Origin: an uncultured Clostridia bacterium
GTDB taxonomy: Bacteria; Bacillota; Clostridia; Oscillospirales; Acutalibacteraceae
Assembly: GCA_945980035.1 (NCBI GenBank)
Contig: CAMFQG010000004.1
Location: 1-37,530, forward strand
Direction of reading: 5' to 3'
DNA length: 37,530 bases
Part shown: positions 8,689 through 19,369 of the stretch, piece by piece
Layout of the letters: every line of letters begins with the position of its first letter
Numbering within the stretch: position 1 is the stretch's first letter
Program-made: the position numbers and the translations under genes
Notes under the pieces: generated by a model
What the model was told of the DNA's origin: nothing
Databases searched by the model: none
What the model saw: the letters and a program-made list of their open reading frames with translations, nothing else

Positions 8689-11115
8689 TTATTTCAAGTA
8701 ATCAGATGAGCCGCCAATAGCTCCGTTGATACCTGTGAATCCTGTAGCGCAGCATACATATACTCTCATATTAGCCTTGCCTGTAGCAGGTGCTGTTAAT
8801 GTACCATTAGTAACGTTCTGAACATCACCTGTTACAGCATCAATATATGCACCGTTAGGGATACCCTTGAAAGTACCGCTACCGCTGATTGAAACAAGAG
8901 CAAGAGAATCAACGCCCTCTTTAGCGTCAGTATATCTTCTGATGAAGTTCATACCTGTACCGCTTACGTGTGTAGCGGAAGCAGTGTACTGACCTTTCTG
9001 AAGTGCAGGGATTGCACGACGGATAGCATTAACCTTTGACAAGTGCTTTGAAAGTGGTGAGTTAAGTGTATCTGCTACTGTACCGGAAGCAGTATATTCA
9101 CTGAAGTCTGTAGCAGTAACATCACCCTCAAGATAGTCACCATAATATGCACGGCCTGACTCCTCAAGAGAAATCAGAGTACCCTTATCAATTAACGAAC
9201 CCTTCTTAAACTCAACCTCAGAGCCGTAATATACACAAGGAATACCACGGAATGTAAACATTAAGTCCATATTCTCAGCCCATGTCTGTGTACCGCCTGT
9301 GAAACGTGTTGTTTCCTGTGGCTGCTCAGGAGCATAGTCGTGAGAATCAACATACATTACGCTGTATGTAGCGTCGTTGTAGTACTTATCGTTGCCCTTA
9401 GCAAAGTTGAATGCGTTGTTAGCATTACCGAACATTCTGTGCATCTGGAAGTCGATAGCGTCCATACCGGAAGCCATTGAACGGTCAGAGCCGTGATATG
9501 TAATACCGTTTAGGAAAGCATTATCAGATTTTGGCTGAGAAGCGTCAAGGTTACCATTGTAATCATCTTCTTCCAAATAGTGCTGTAGAACAAGGTTCAT
9601 ATTTTCGTTAACAGAATTTGCATCTGTTCCCCAGTTCCACATATCAGCCCATTTGCTGTTTGGTTCTTTCCATGTATAGTATGGAGTAGATTCCTCTGCG
9701 TGGCCTCTATACCATACGCTTGTGTAACGAGTACAGATTTCACCGAACATATAGAAGTTTGGATTACCGGAATCAGCGGCATTGTCCATTAACTGCTGGT
9801 TGAACATAATGTTCAGAGATACTCTTGGGATATGACGAACTGTATCTACACGGAATGCGTCAACACCCATATCGATATAATTACTGTAACAGTTAACCAC
9901 ATATTCAGCAACTGCAGGGTTTTCTGTATTTAAGTCAACACAGTCGCCGGCAATCTGTGAGAATTTTGTTGTCCAGTCATCATAGTTTGGACTCTGGAAG
10001 TAACCGGTGTGATAGTAGTTATGTGGGTTATACTTATCACTTGTTGATACCTTATTCATACCGAAGTCCTTATCAGCAGGCTGAGATCCTGTTGAGTTAC
10101 CGTCTTTACCATCGTATTCAACGTTCTTCATTAGGTTTAATCTCTGCTGATACTGTTTGCCAGGTATCTGTGACCAATATTCTTCAGGAGAGCTTAAACC
10201 CCAACTCTCAAGAAGATAATTTGTAGGTATAACTTCATTACTGATTACGCCTGTTTTTGTGATGTCGCTGTTAAACATAGCAGACTCGTTTTTTTCAAAT
10301 AATGGGCAGAAGAATGCTTCACCAAAGTTACCTGTGTGCTGTAGAACAACGTCCTGAACAATTTTCATACCCTTTGAGTGAGCAGCGTCAATAAGATCCT
10401 GGAAAGTAAAGTCATCACTTTCATAACGTCTGTCAACCTTTGAAAGGTTCATAGCGTGATAACCGTGATAGTCATAACCGGAAGCGTTCTCTACAACAGG
10501 AGTTACCCAGATTGCAGAGAAGCCCAAAGCCTTGATGTAGTCAAGTTTTTCTGCAAGACCCTTGAAGTCACCGCGCCAAGCAGGGTCGGAGTCAGGGTTG
10601 TTTGCACTACCGTCATCCCAACAGTGGACGTTGTTGCCTGTGTCACCATCGTAGAAACGGGTTGTCATTACAAAGTAGATTGTTTCCTCACGGAAGTCAA
10701 TGCTGCTTACAGGGTCAGCCTTATCCGGGTTTGTTGAACGCCAGGATCTGCCCTTGTACCACCATTCACCAGTTTTACGGGTAAGCTCCTTAGAAATCTG
10801 ATTGCCGTCTTTATCGGTGAATATCATATTGATCTTTGTTACATCATCAAATGTATATGTGTACCAATTTTCGCCCTGTGTTGCGTCCTTTTTCATAGCA
10901 ACACCCGGGTATTTTACTTCTTTGTTTTTTGGAAGTGAGTTCCAATAATAAATATAAGGAGCTGTTGTTTCACTCTTGAAATGGACAGTAATTCCTGTTT
11001 TATCAGCAGCAACCTCAGCACTGTCAGCGGTTGCAGCCTGAACAGAAACTATGCCAACAGAAATCACTAAAGTCATTACAATCAGTAAAGCAACTATCTT
11101 TTTAAGGTTTTTCAT
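8689..11115 (-). CDS. Secreted GH13 alpha-amylase with N-terminal starch-binding-like module, no dockerin
   Basis: Signal peptide; N-terminal APYIYYWNSLPKNKEVKYPGVAM; GH13 motifs VQDVVLQHTGN, DAFRVDTVRHIPR, MFGEICTRY, YVDSHD. Ends in INGAIGGSSDYLK. Confidence 0.92.
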   Translation of the reverse strand: MKNLKKIVALLIVMTLVISVGIVSVQAATADSAEVAADKTGITVHFKSETTAPYIYYWNSLPKNKEVKYPGVAMKKDATQGENWYTYTFDDVTKINMIFTDKDGNQISKELTRKTGEWWYKGRSWRSTNPDKADPVSSIDFREETIYFVMTTRFYDGDTGNNVHCWDDGSANNPDSDPAWRGDFKGLAEKLDYIKALGFSAIWVTPVVENASGYDYHGYHAMNLSKVDRRYESDDFTFQDLIDAAHSKGMKIVQDVVLQHTGNFGEAFFCPLFEKNESAMFNSDITKTGVISNEVIPTNYLLESWGLSSPEEYWSQIPGKQYQQRLNLMKNVEYDGKDGNSTGSQPADKDFGMNKVSTSDKYNPHNYYHTGYFQSPNYDDWTTKFSQIAGDCVDLNTENPAVAEYVVNCYSNYIDMGVDAFRVDTVRHIPRVSLNIMFNQQLMDNAADSGNPNFYMFGEICTRYTSVWYRGHAEESTPYYTWKEPNSKWADMWNWGTDANSVNENMNLVLQHYLEEDDYNGNLDASQPKSDNAFLNGITYHGSDRSMASGMDAIDFQMHRMFGNANNAFNFAKGNDKYYNDATYSVMYVDSHDYAPEQPQETTRFTGGTQTWAENMDLMFTFRGIPCVYYGSEVEFKKGSLIDKGTLISLEESGRAYYGDYLEGDVTATDFSEYTASGTVADTLNSPLSKHLSKVNAIRRAIPALQKGQYTASATHVSGTGMNFIRRYTDAKEGVDSLALVSISGSGTFKGIPNGAYIDAVTGDVQNVTNGTLTAPATGKANMRVYVCCATGFTGINGAIGGSSDYLK

Positions 11116-11127
11116 TTATATTCCTCC

Positions 11128-12780
11128 TTAAAATGTTGTAACTAAACCACAAATATATTTTTGAATCATTGTAGCGTCTTTAATTGTAATATTGCCGTCT
11201 TTATCTGTATCTGCATAAGTTGTATCGATAGTTGTAAGCTGAGCAATATGCTTCTGGATTAATGTAGCATCCATAATGTTGATATTGCCGTCTCCGTTAA
11301 CGTCACCAAGCTTAGACTGTTCAACAGTTGTTGGCTGAGTAGTTGGCTGAGGTGAGGTTGTAGGAGCAGTAGTAGCAGTTGTAGGTGCTGTTGTTGGCTT
11401 TGTTGGAGAAGTAGTATAAGTCGGTGTTGTAACCGGTGGTAGAGTTGTATCAGGAGTTTCATCAATAACATCAACACAGTTATACTGATATGTTTTGTAA
11501 GTTGTATCATTCATACTGTTCTGAACATAAGCTTTGATTGTATAAACACCAAGCTTTGAAGGTGTGAACGTATATTTGTTATCCAATGTGTAATATGGAA
11601 TGTTATTAGCACCGTCAGGATCAGTAATAACGAACTTGTAGAATAGTAAGTTTGTACCTACAGCACCGCCGATAGCATCGTTAGTAAATGTAATTGAAGA
11701 ATTTTTCTTGATCTGTACATTTGTTCCAAGGCTGTTTGAGAAAGCTCTGATAAATGCTGACTCAAGTGTTGAAGCGTCCTTGATAACAAAGTTCATAGAA
11801 CGGCTGTTTTCGTTGCCTGCTGTATCCTTTACGTCAACTGTGATTGTGTAGTCGCCTGCAGAAGTAGGAACCCAAACAACAGATGAAGCCGCACCGTCGG
11901 ATAGAACAGTACCGTTTACGCTGAATTTGTAAGTTAAAGCACCCTCTGAAGATTTAGCAGTTGCTGTAATCTTAATACCGCAAGTTGTGTAAGAAGGTGA
12001 TTTAGTATCGGTTGTTAGACCTGTAATCTTAACAGGGCTTGAGCTGTATGGTTCCCAAGTGTCTGTCTTGTTGTTGTAGATTTGACCTGCACCCGGGAAA
12101 ACCTTATCGAGTGTTTTGACAGAACCGCCATTATTGAAAATAATGTTCTTGAATGACTTTGGTACAACATACTCAAAAACGCCATCGCCTAAATCTGTCA
12201 TTTTAACGCCCGGCCAAGAAGCATTCTTATCTTGCTCACTGTTCCACATATAACAAGTAGGATTACTCCAACCTGCGTCATTCTGTAGGTAAACAGAACC
12301 TACTCCACCTACAGGTGTAGTTGGCTTTGGTGTAGTAGCCTGTGTTGGCTGTGATGCAGATGTAGGAAGTGTAACATCGCTTGAATAATCTGACCAAGTT
12401 ACCTGGAATTTTGTGTTGTTGTTTACAGGTTTTGCAACCTTTCCGTTGCCCTCATAAGTTAAGTCGTCAGACTGCGCTTTGCCACCGGATGTACCGTCAC
12501 CAAAGATAATTTTATCATAGTTTCCGTTTACATTGTATGCCCAAATATCACCGCTGATATTTGTCATAGCCTGACCCGGCCAGTCACCGTTAGCGGGGGA
12601 ACCATCCGACCACATATAGCAGTAAACTGCCGACCAATTTGTGACAGAGTTATCAAAATAAATAACGTCACCTGCTGCGCTTGCCGCATTAACTGCAATT
12701 CCGGCAACTGCAATTGAAGATACTACTAAAATTGCAACCAGAAGCAAGCTGAGAAACTTAAAACTTTTGCCTTTCATCAT
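11128..12780 (-). CDS. Non-catalytic starch-binding dockerin protein: two CBM26-like modules, Ig-like domains, Thr/Pro linker, type I dockerin (amylosome component)
   Basis: VIYFDNSVTNWSAVYCYMWSDG..WPGQAM and VYLQNDAGWSNPTCYMWNSEQDKNASWPGVKM; TTAPTTATTAPTT linker; dockerin DVNGDGNINIMDATLIQKHI / DTDKDGNITIKDATMIQKYI. Confidence 0.88.
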   Translation of the reverse strand: MMKGKSFKFLSLLLVAILVVSSIAVAGIAVNAASAAGDVIYFDNSVTNWSAVYCYMWSDGSPANGDWPGQAMTNISGDIWAYNVNGNYDKIIFGDGTSGGKAQSDDLTYEGNGKVAKPVNNNTKFQVTWSDYSSDVTLPTSASQPTQATTPKPTTPVGGVGSVYLQNDAGWSNPTCYMWNSEQDKNASWPGVKMTDLGDGVFEYVVPKSFKNIIFNNGGSVKTLDKVFPGAGQIYNNKTDTWEPYSSSPVKITGLTTDTKSPSYTTCGIKITATAKSSEGALTYKFSVNGTVLSDGAASSVVWVPTSAGDYTITVDVKDTAGNENSRSMNFVIKDASTLESAFIRAFSNSLGTNVQIKKNSSITFTNDAIGGAVGTNLLFYKFVITDPDGANNIPYYTLDNKYTFTPSKLGVYTIKAYVQNSMNDTTYKTYQYNCVDVIDETPDTTLPPVTTPTYTTSPTKPTTAPTTATTAPTTSPQPTTQPTTVEQSKLGDVNGDGNINIMDATLIQKHIAQLTTIDTTYADTDKDGNITIKDATMIQKYICGLVTTF

Positions 12781-12967
12781 TAATTTCCTCCTTAAGTTTC
12801 AGAGATTCAAAACTTCAAAATTATAAAAAATTATGAATTCTCAGTTAGTATTATTATATCAAAGGGTGTCAAGATTTATTTTCCTATTTAGAAATATAAA
12901 AACGTACCTATGACAAATTTTAGCAACATTTTTTATACATTTTGACTAACTGGTGAATAATTTTTGA

Positions 12968-12998
12968 CAAAAAAAACTACCGATATGGAAATCGGTAG
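12968..12998 (-). terminator. Rho-independent terminator downstream of rarA
   Basis: CTACCGAT-ATGGAA-ATCGGTAG with a T-run on the minus strand. Confidence 0.85.
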
Positions 12999-13049
12999 CA
13001 TAAATTGTTGATATTTAATATTAAATTAGCAATTTTTGTTCACTGAATA

Positions 13050-14321
13050 TCAGTCAGTTTCGCCCTTAATTTTATCCCAATACTGACGGAAAGCCTGTTC
13101 GCTTTTATTGTCGCCAAATTCATAGTATTTTCTGTCCTTTAGAGAGTCAGGCAAATACTGTTGAGCAACATAATGATTAGGGTAATCGTGGGGATATTTA
13201 TAGAACTGTCCCTTGTTTTGATTATCCTCGCCGTCGTAGTGCATATTTTGCAGTTGTCTTGGAATAGGCCCTGCCTTTCCCGACTTAACGTCAGCCGTTG
13301 CCTTATTGATAGCATTGTAGGCAGAGTTTGACTTCGGTGCATTACAGACCATTACAACCGCATCTGCCAAAGGTATTCTCGCCTCAGGCAGTCCAACCTG
13401 CAAAGCAATATCCACACAGCTTTTGACTATGGGAATAAGCTGTGGATATGCAAGCCCTACATCCTCACAGGCACATACCATAAGTCTTCTACAGGCCGAG
13501 GGCAAATCCCCTGCCTCCAAAAGTCTTGCAAGGTAATGGAGTGCAGCATTTGGATCGGAGCCACGCATACTTTTCTGATATGCAGAAAGTATATCGTAAT
13601 GCTGGTCACCGTCCCTATCGTAACGCACAGCGGACTTTTGAGTCAGCTCTGTAACTGTTTCAATAGATACAGTCTTTTTGTTGTCCACCAAGTTTGTAGC
13701 TAAAGCAGACAGCTCCACAGCATTCATAGCCTTTCTCACATCTCCGCCACAGGCTGTAGCAATATGTGAAACAACTTCGTCACTTACATCAATTTCAACA
13801 GACTGCTCCTCTGCAAGAAACTCAAAGCCACGTCTTACTGCTCTCTCTATTTCTTCCGGCTCAACTGTTTTAAATTCAAATACTGTGCTACGTGACAAAA
13901 TAGCATTATAAACATAGAAATAGGGATTCTCGGTAGTTGAAGCTATTAAAGTAATCTTTCCGTTTTCAATATACTCAAGCAGAGTTTGCTGTTGCTTTTT
14001 GTTAAAATACTGAATTTCATCAAGATACAACAGCACGCCGTTAAGTCCTGCAAATGTATCAAGACTTGCAAAAATCTCCTTTATATCAGCAGTAGAGGCA
14101 GTAGTACCGTTAAGCTTTTTAAATGTACGGTTTGTCTTTTTTGCAATATATGTTGCAAGAGTTGTTTTGCCTACACCTGATGGACCGTAAAATATTAAGT
14201 TTGGAATTTCGCCGCTTTCGATAATCTTTCTCAGTGGCTTATCTTTATCGAGCAAATGCCTTTGTCCTACAATATCATCAAGGCACTGTGGACGCAGGCG
14301 GTCAGCTAAAGGTGCAGACAT
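13050..14321 (-). CDS. rarA: Replication-associated recombination protein A (AAA+ ATPase)
   Basis: PLADRLRPQCLDDIVGQRHLL, Walker A GPSGVGKTT, ASTTENPYFYV, PRQLQNMHYDGEDN. Confidence 0.94.
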   Translation of the reverse strand: MSAPLADRLRPQCLDDIVGQRHLLDKDKPLRKIIESGEIPNLIFYGPSGVGKTTLATYIAKKTNRTFKKLNGTTASTADIKEIFASLDTFAGLNGVLLYLDEIQYFNKKQQQTLLEYIENGKITLIASTTENPYFYVYNAILSRSTVFEFKTVEPEEIERAVRRGFEFLAEEQSVEIDVSDEVVSHIATACGGDVRKAMNAVELSALATNLVDNKKTVSIETVTELTQKSAVRYDRDGDQHYDILSAYQKSMRGSDPNAALHYLARLLEAGDLPSACRRLMVCACEDVGLAYPQLIPIVKSCVDIALQVGLPEARIPLADAVVMVCNAPKSNSAYNAINKATADVKSGKAGPIPRQLQNMHYDGEDNQNKGQFYKYPHDYPNHYVAQQYLPDSLKDRKYYEFGDNKSEQAFRQYWDKIKGETD

Positions 14322-14332
14322 ATTTACCTCTT

Positions 14333-15580
14333 TTATTCGTACAATGGGTATTTTTTGCAGATTTCTTCGACGCCTGCTCTTACCTTTTCAACGCTGTTTT
14401 CAAAATCATTAAGAACAAGGGTAATATACTCTGCAATCTTGTCCATATCTTCCTCCTTCAAGCCTCTTGTTGTTACTGCAGCAGTACCGATACGGATACC
14501 AGAAGTAACAAAAGGAGAAAGGGGTTCGTTAGGAATTGTATTTTTGTTAACTGTAATGTAACATTCGTCAAGTCGAGCCTCAAGCTCTTTGCCTGTAACG
14601 CCTGTGTCACGTAAATCCATTAACAGTACGTGATTATCGGTACCGCCTGAAACAAGCTTGTTACCGCGTTTTACAAGTCCCTCAGCCAAAGCCTTACAGT
14701 TCTTAACAATCTGCTGTGCATATTCCTTAAACTCCGGTTTCAGTGCTTCACCAAAGCATACAGCCTTAGCAGCGATAACGTGCATCAGAGGGCCGCCCTG
14801 TGTACCCGGGAAAACAGCCTTGTTAATATCCTTGGCATATTTTTCTTTCATAAGAATAAGTCCGCCGCGAGGACCTCTTAAAGTTTTGTGAGTTGTTGTT
14901 GTAACAAAATCACAATACGGAACAGGGTTTGGATGTGCTCCGCCTGCCACAAGACCTGCAATATGAGCCATATCAACCATTAAATATGCTCCTACTTCGT
15001 CAGCAATTTCTCTCAGCTTTGCAAAGTCAATTATTCTCGGATATGCACTTGCACCGGCAACAATCATCTTGGGCTTACATTCCTTTGCAATCTCCAAAAC
15101 CTTGTCATAATCTATATAGTGTGTTTCAGGGTCAACACCGTAAGGAACAAAGTTAAAATATTTACCCGAAATATTAACAGGTGAACCGTGAGTCAGGTGA
15201 CCGCCCTCGTTTAGGTTCATACCCATCACTGTATCGCCCGGCTCTAACATTGCAAAATAAACAGCTGTGTTAGCCTGTGCACCTGAGTGTGGCTGTACGT
15301 TACAAGCCTCTGCACCGAAAAGCTCCATAGCTCTGTTTCTGGCAATATCCTCAATAACGTCAACACATTGACAACCGCCGTAATAACGCTTTCCCGGAAG
15401 TCCCTCTGCGTACTTATTGGTCAGCATACTGCCCATAGCAGCCATTACAGCAGGGCTTACGATATTTTCGCTGGCAATAAGCTCAAGATTTCTGCGCTGA
15501 CGAGCAAGCTCGTCCTCCATAGCCTTGCCAACCTCAAGGTCAACCTTTTTCAGTAGTTCAACACTTTGAATTTCACTCAT
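14333..15580 (-). CDS. glyA: Serine hydroxymethyltransferase
   Basis: [40 protein letters not shown] and PLP-lysine motif [14 protein letters not shown]. Confidence 0.97.
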   Translation of the reverse strand: MSEIQSVELLKKVDLEVGKAMEDELARQRRNLELIASENIVSPAVMAAMGSMLTNKYAEGLPGKRYYGGCQCVDVIEDIARNRAMELFGAEACNVQPHSGAQANTAVYFAMLEPGDTVMGMNLNEGGHLTHGSPVNISGKYFNFVPYGVDPETHYIDYDKVLEIAKECKPKMIVAGASAYPRIIDFAKLREIADEVGAYLMVDMAHIAGLVAGGAHPNPVPYCDFVTTTTHKTLRGPRGGLILMKEKYAKDINKAVFPGTQGGPLMHVIAAKAVCFGEALKPEFKEYAQQIVKNCKALAEGLVKRGNKLVSGGTDNHVLLMDLRDTGVTGKELEARLDECYITVNKNTIPNEPLSPFVTSGIRIGTAAVTTRGLKEEDMDKIAEYITLVLNDFENSVEKVRAGVEEICKKYPLYE

Positions 15581-15606
15581 TTTAATTACTCCTTATTCCT
15601 TATTTT

Positions 15607-16569
15607 TTACTGTTTTTCAAGCACCTTTTCCACAAGACGGTGCATTTCTTCAAGGGATGTCACTCTGCCTGCATCATTTCTGAAAGCAGCCGCACCCTTG
15701 AACCCCTTTAAGTACCAGGACATATGCTTACGGGACTGTAAAATTCCCATATGCTCACCCTTGTATTTACATATTTGTTCAATATGCTTTATCATTATAT
15801 TCAGCTTGTCCTCTTTTGAGGGCTCCTGAATTATAATTCCATTTTGGAAATATTCATTAAGGATTTTAAATATCCACGGTGCGCCCAATGCAGCTCTTGC
15901 AACCATTATTCCGTCACAATTTGTATAGCTAAACATCTTTTCTGCACTTTTAATATCCTTTACGTCACCGTTGCCGATTACAGGAACGCTGACGCTATTC
16001 TTAACCTGTTTAATTATATCAAGGTCGCACTGTCCGGAATAATACTGCTGACGTGTTCTGCCGTGAACAATAATTGCGTCGGCACCGTTTTCGGCACAGA
16101 TTTTAGCAACCTCAACTGCATTTATATTTTCATCATCAAAGCCCTTGCGGATTTTCACCGTAACGGGAATATCAACGGCTCCCTTAACCGCTCTTACTAT
16201 TTCACCGCAGAGCTTAGGATTTTTCATTAACGCCGAACCGCAACCGTTATTGGCAACCTTTGGAGCAGGGCAACCCATATTAATATCAATTACGTCCGCA
16301 TTATACTTCTCTGCAAATTTTGCACCCTGTGCCATAATATCAGGCTCGTTGCCGAAAATCTGAATTCCGCAGGGGTGATTGTTATCGCTGATTTCCATTA
16401 ATTCAAAGCTTTTCTTATCACCAAATGTCAAAGCCTTAGCAGAAACCATTTCTGTTTCGCAATAGCCTGCCGAGTAGCTTTGGCATATTTCACGGAATGC
16501 CTTATCGGTTATTCCTGCAAGTGGTGCAAGAAAAATATTCGAGCTTAAACTTAAACTTCCTATTTTCAT
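15607..16569 (-). CDS. dusB: tRNA-dihydrouridine synthase
   Basis: APLAGITDKAFREIC, DINMGCPAPKVANNGCGSALMKNP, VHGRTRQQYYSG, GNGDVKD. Confidence 0.93.
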   Translation of the reverse strand: MKIGSLSLSSNIFLAPLAGITDKAFREICQSYSAGYCETEMVSAKALTFGDKKSFELMEISDNNHPCGIQIFGNEPDIMAQGAKFAEKYNADVIDINMGCPAPKVANNGCGSALMKNPKLCGEIVRAVKGAVDIPVTVKIRKGFDDENINAVEVAKICAENGADAIIVHGRTRQQYYSGQCDLDIIKQVKNSVSVPVIGNGDVKDIKSAEKMFSYTNCDGIMVARAALGAPWIFKILNEYFQNGIIIQEPSKEDKLNIMIKHIEQICKYKGEHMGILQSRKHMSWYLKGFKGAAAFRNDAGRVTSLEEMHRLVEKVLEKQ

Positions 16570-17172
16570 TTACTTACGGTTATCCTTATTATAATAGGAG
16601 CTTTGCTTTCTGCTGTTGTAATAGTCATCATTCAGCAAATGCTTTTGACCTGTAATCCTATCGCCCTCATCATAGCGTTGTTTGCCGTTGCCTCCGTAAT
16701 AGGTAGTCTTATTGCTTATCAAAACAACTACAACTACTAAAACACCTACAATTACGCATATCCAGCTGACAATTCCGTATAAAAAGCTTTCGGGCTTTTT
16801 TTCTTTTTCAACTCTCACTGCAGTTGGCTTTGTGTAAATCTCTTCAGCCTTTGTACCGCTTGTCACAGGCTGAGTAGTTGCGTATGTAGCGTAGGTTGTC
16901 TGCTGTTGAGTATCCACAGGCTGAGTATCAGGCTGTGTAGGCTGTTCAGTGGGAACATGCTCGGTAGTGGCAACCGTAGGAGCTGTAGTAGCAGGCTCAG
17001 TTACAGGCTCAGTAGCAGACGGCAGAGCTTCTGTTTCCTGTGAAATTACAGGAGTTGTATCTGTGGTAAAATCTTCCTCACCTACAGCAAAAGCCACAAC
17101 TGCTGTTGAAACAAACACTGCCGTAATTACTGCAAATACTATTAAATTTTTTGCAATATTTTTAAACTTCAT
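16570..17172 (-). CDS. Hypothetical secreted/membrane protein with Thr/Pro/Gln-rich ectodomain and one C-terminal TM
   Basis: Signal-like N-terminus; TEPATTAPTVATTEHVPTEQPTQPDTQPV; TM segment WICVIVGVLVVVVVLI. Stop abuts dusB start. Confidence 0.7.
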   Translation of the reverse strand: MKFKNIAKNLIVFAVITAVFVSTAVVAFAVGEEDFTTDTTPVISQETEALPSATEPVTEPATTAPTVATTEHVPTEQPTQPDTQPVDTQQQTTYATYATTQPVTSGTKAEEIYTKPTAVRVEKEKKPESFLYGIVSWICVIVGVLVVVVVLISNKTTYYGGNGKQRYDEGDRITGQKHLLNDDYYNSRKQSSYYNKDNRK

Positions 17173-17221
17173 ATATAAAACCTCAAACTACCCATTTTAC
17201 AGTTAACTTGATTATAACAAA

Positions 17222-18310
17222 TTAGGAATTTTTTTGCAATACTTCAACAAGAGCTTGCCCCAATAAATTTCCCGAATAGACAGCTTCCTCCAAAGTATTT
17301 GAATCTGTACCTATTTCTATAAGCAGAGAACCGGTGTTAATATTCATATTATATGCAAAGTTTCCGAAGTTTAAAGGTCTTGTAATTCCCTGAAATTTTG
17401 TTTCGCAGGTTTCTTGTAATTTCAAAGCAAAACGCAGATTATAATTCCAATTTGGAAAATTGTAATAGTCGTAAGCATTGTATCCCGACATTATCATAAT
17501 CTGTGCTCCCTTTTTTCCTTTATATGTAAAAGTAGGCTTTACTTTGTAGTTAGTATCGCCTATGGAATCTCTGTGAATATCAAGGGTTACCTTTATGTTA
17601 GGATATTTCTCAATATATTTTTCCACTGTTGCCCTGCTTCTTGAGTAGCTTCCGTTATAGGTGGAATCGTGGATAGTGGTATCGTGTATTACTCCTATCC
17701 CTGCATTTTTCAGCTGTTGTGCAATAGCCTCCCCTACTCTTACCACGTTATATCTTTTGTCCGAGGTACGCGGATAGTAGTCGGAATAATAATATCCTGC
17801 GTCGCAGTCAAGATAGCTTTCGCTTGTGTGGGTATGATAAATCAAAACCTGAATATCGTCATTATCTTCAATTTTAAAGCCTAAATTTTTCTTTAGAGTT
17901 TCCCCTATATTAAGGTTATAGGGGGTGCTGTTTTTAACATAAAAATTCTTATACTTTGTGCCACCGTCTGTAATATGCTTTGTATATACGGGATATTTCT
18001 TTTTATTCTTATGATTACCGTAGGTATTGTAGTAATCTGATGAAAATTTAATTATTTCTTCTGTAGAAGTAGTTTCCTCAGGTACGGTTTCTTTTTTGCG
18101 GTCGGTTACCTTTTCAGTAGTTTCGGCAGTGTCTGCTTCCGTGAAAAAACCGCCTTTAGACATAGTAAGTGCCGCTGCCATTAAAATTGCATTATCTCCG
18201 TTTACGTTAAAATCCGACAACCGAGTATATACGCAACAAACAGCAACGGACACAAGTATCAAGGACAAAAATCCACACAATACACCCTTTATTTTACTGC
18301 CCGGTTTCAA
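17222..18310 (-). CDS. spoIIP: Stage II sporulation protein P
   Basis: VLIYHTHTSESYLD, RVGEAIAQQLKNAGIGVIHDTTIHD, VTLDIHRDSIG. Confidence 0.9.
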   Translation of the reverse strand: MKPGSKIKGVLCGFLSLILVSVAVCCVYTRLSDFNVNGDNAILMAAALTMSKGGFFTEADTAETTEKVTDRKKETVPEETTSTEEIIKFSSDYYNTYGNHKNKKKYPVYTKHITDGGTKYKNFYVKNSTPYNLNIGETLKKNLGFKIEDNDDIQVLIYHTHTSESYLDCDAGYYYSDYYPRTSDKRYNVVRVGEAIAQQLKNAGIGVIHDTTIHDSTYNGSYSRSRATVEKYIEKYPNIKVTLDIHRDSIGDTNYKVKPTFTYKGKKGAQIMIMSGYNAYDYYNFPNWNYNLRFALKLQETCETKFQGITRPLNFGNFAYNMNINTGSLLIEIGTDSNTLEEAVYSGNLLGQALVEVLQKNS

Positions 18311-18374
18311 ACAATCACCTGCTTATATTTAGACTTCTATATTTCAAGGTATGCCGATAATTGTTTTATTATGA

Positions 18375-19268
18375 TTACAACAGACCTTCCAAAATGCTAA
18401 GGTCAATATCCTTGTGAAGAGATGCGTTGATTGCCATTGAAATAAGTCTGCTTGCCCTGTCAACAAGCAAATCTATTTCCTTAGGTGTTACCACCATCTG
18501 CCTGTTCTGAGGTCTTAAAATATTTTTAAGCTCCTGTGCTGTTTTTTCATCTTCAACAGAAAGCAGGTCTGCGACTAATGTAACCGCCTCTACAACAGTG
18601 GGAACGCCTATTGCAATAACAGGCACTCCTACGGTTTCCTTTGTGATTTTTTTGCGGTGATTTTGAATACCTGCTCCGGGACTTATTCCTGTATCGCTGA
18701 TTTGCAGTGTGCAGCCTAATCTGTTAAGTCTCCTTGAAGCCAGTGCGTCAACCACAATAACTACAGAAGGCTTGACCTTTTTTACTATACTTTCGATATA
18801 CTCAAAGGTTTCTATACCCGTCTGTCCTGTTACTCCCGGACTTAGCACCGCAACCGGTCGCAAATTGTCAAGTCCTGTACTTCTTGCAATCTCCCCTGTT
18901 ATATGCCTTGTTGCAAGGACTCTGCTTACCGCCTGGGGGCCAAGTGCGTCAGGAGTAATATTCACATTTCCAAGACCGCATACCAGCACCAATCCGTTAA
19001 CAGGTATCAGCCTGCGTATTTCCTTTCCTATAACCTGTATTCTTTCGTCGGTGCTTAAAAAGTTATCCGTAAGAGGAGGCAAATCTATGGTAATGTATGT
19101 GCCCTGTTCCTTCCTCAGCTTTAGGCTTGCCTGATGATTTTTTACCACAAGCCTTGAAATATCAAGTCCGCAAACTCTGTTCTGAGTAAACTCCACTCCT
19201 GAAATATCTACTCCTGCTAACTCACGAGCTTCTACCGCAAGGTCTGTTCTTTTTTCCATTGTAACCAC
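18375..19268 (-). CDS. gpr: GPR germination protease
   Basis: RTDLAVEARELAGVDISGVEF, LVCGLGNVNITPDALGPQAVSRVLATRHI, VVIVVDALASRRLNRLGCTLQISDTGISPGAGIQNHRK. Confidence 0.95.
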   Translation of the reverse strand: MVTMEKRTDLAVEARELAGVDISGVEFTQNRVCGLDISRLVVKNHQASLKLRKEQGTYITIDLPPLTDNFLSTDERIQVIGKEIRRLIPVNGLVLVCGLGNVNITPDALGPQAVSRVLATRHITGEIARSTGLDNLRPVAVLSPGVTGQTGIETFEYIESIVKKVKPSVVIVVDALASRRLNRLGCTLQISDTGISPGAGIQNHRKKITKETVGVPVIAIGVPTVVEAVTLVADLLSVEDEKTAQELKNILRPQNRQMVVTPKEIDLLVDRASRLISMAINASLHKDIDLSILEGLL

Positions 19269-19369
19269 CCCTATTAGTATGGCAATAGTTTCTACTGTAT
19301 ATTCTAAATTTATACTTTACAACAGAAATATTGATTGCTATAATGTTTTTAACTAAAAAGGAGTTTATT

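Noticed and set aside
9957-10784. Plus-strand ORFs opposite the 8689-11115 amylase
   Set aside because: Antisense open frames of a well-supported GH13 gene; no protein-like composition or RBS.
11259-11510. 83-aa Leu/Gln-rich minus ORF
   Set aside because: Alternate frame of the Thr/Pro linker and dockerin; low complexity artefact.
19331-19369. TTG start for the C1 protease given in the ORF track
   Set aside because: TTTACA-17-TATAAT promoter and the RBS place the real start at ATG 19370, followed by a typical signal peptide.
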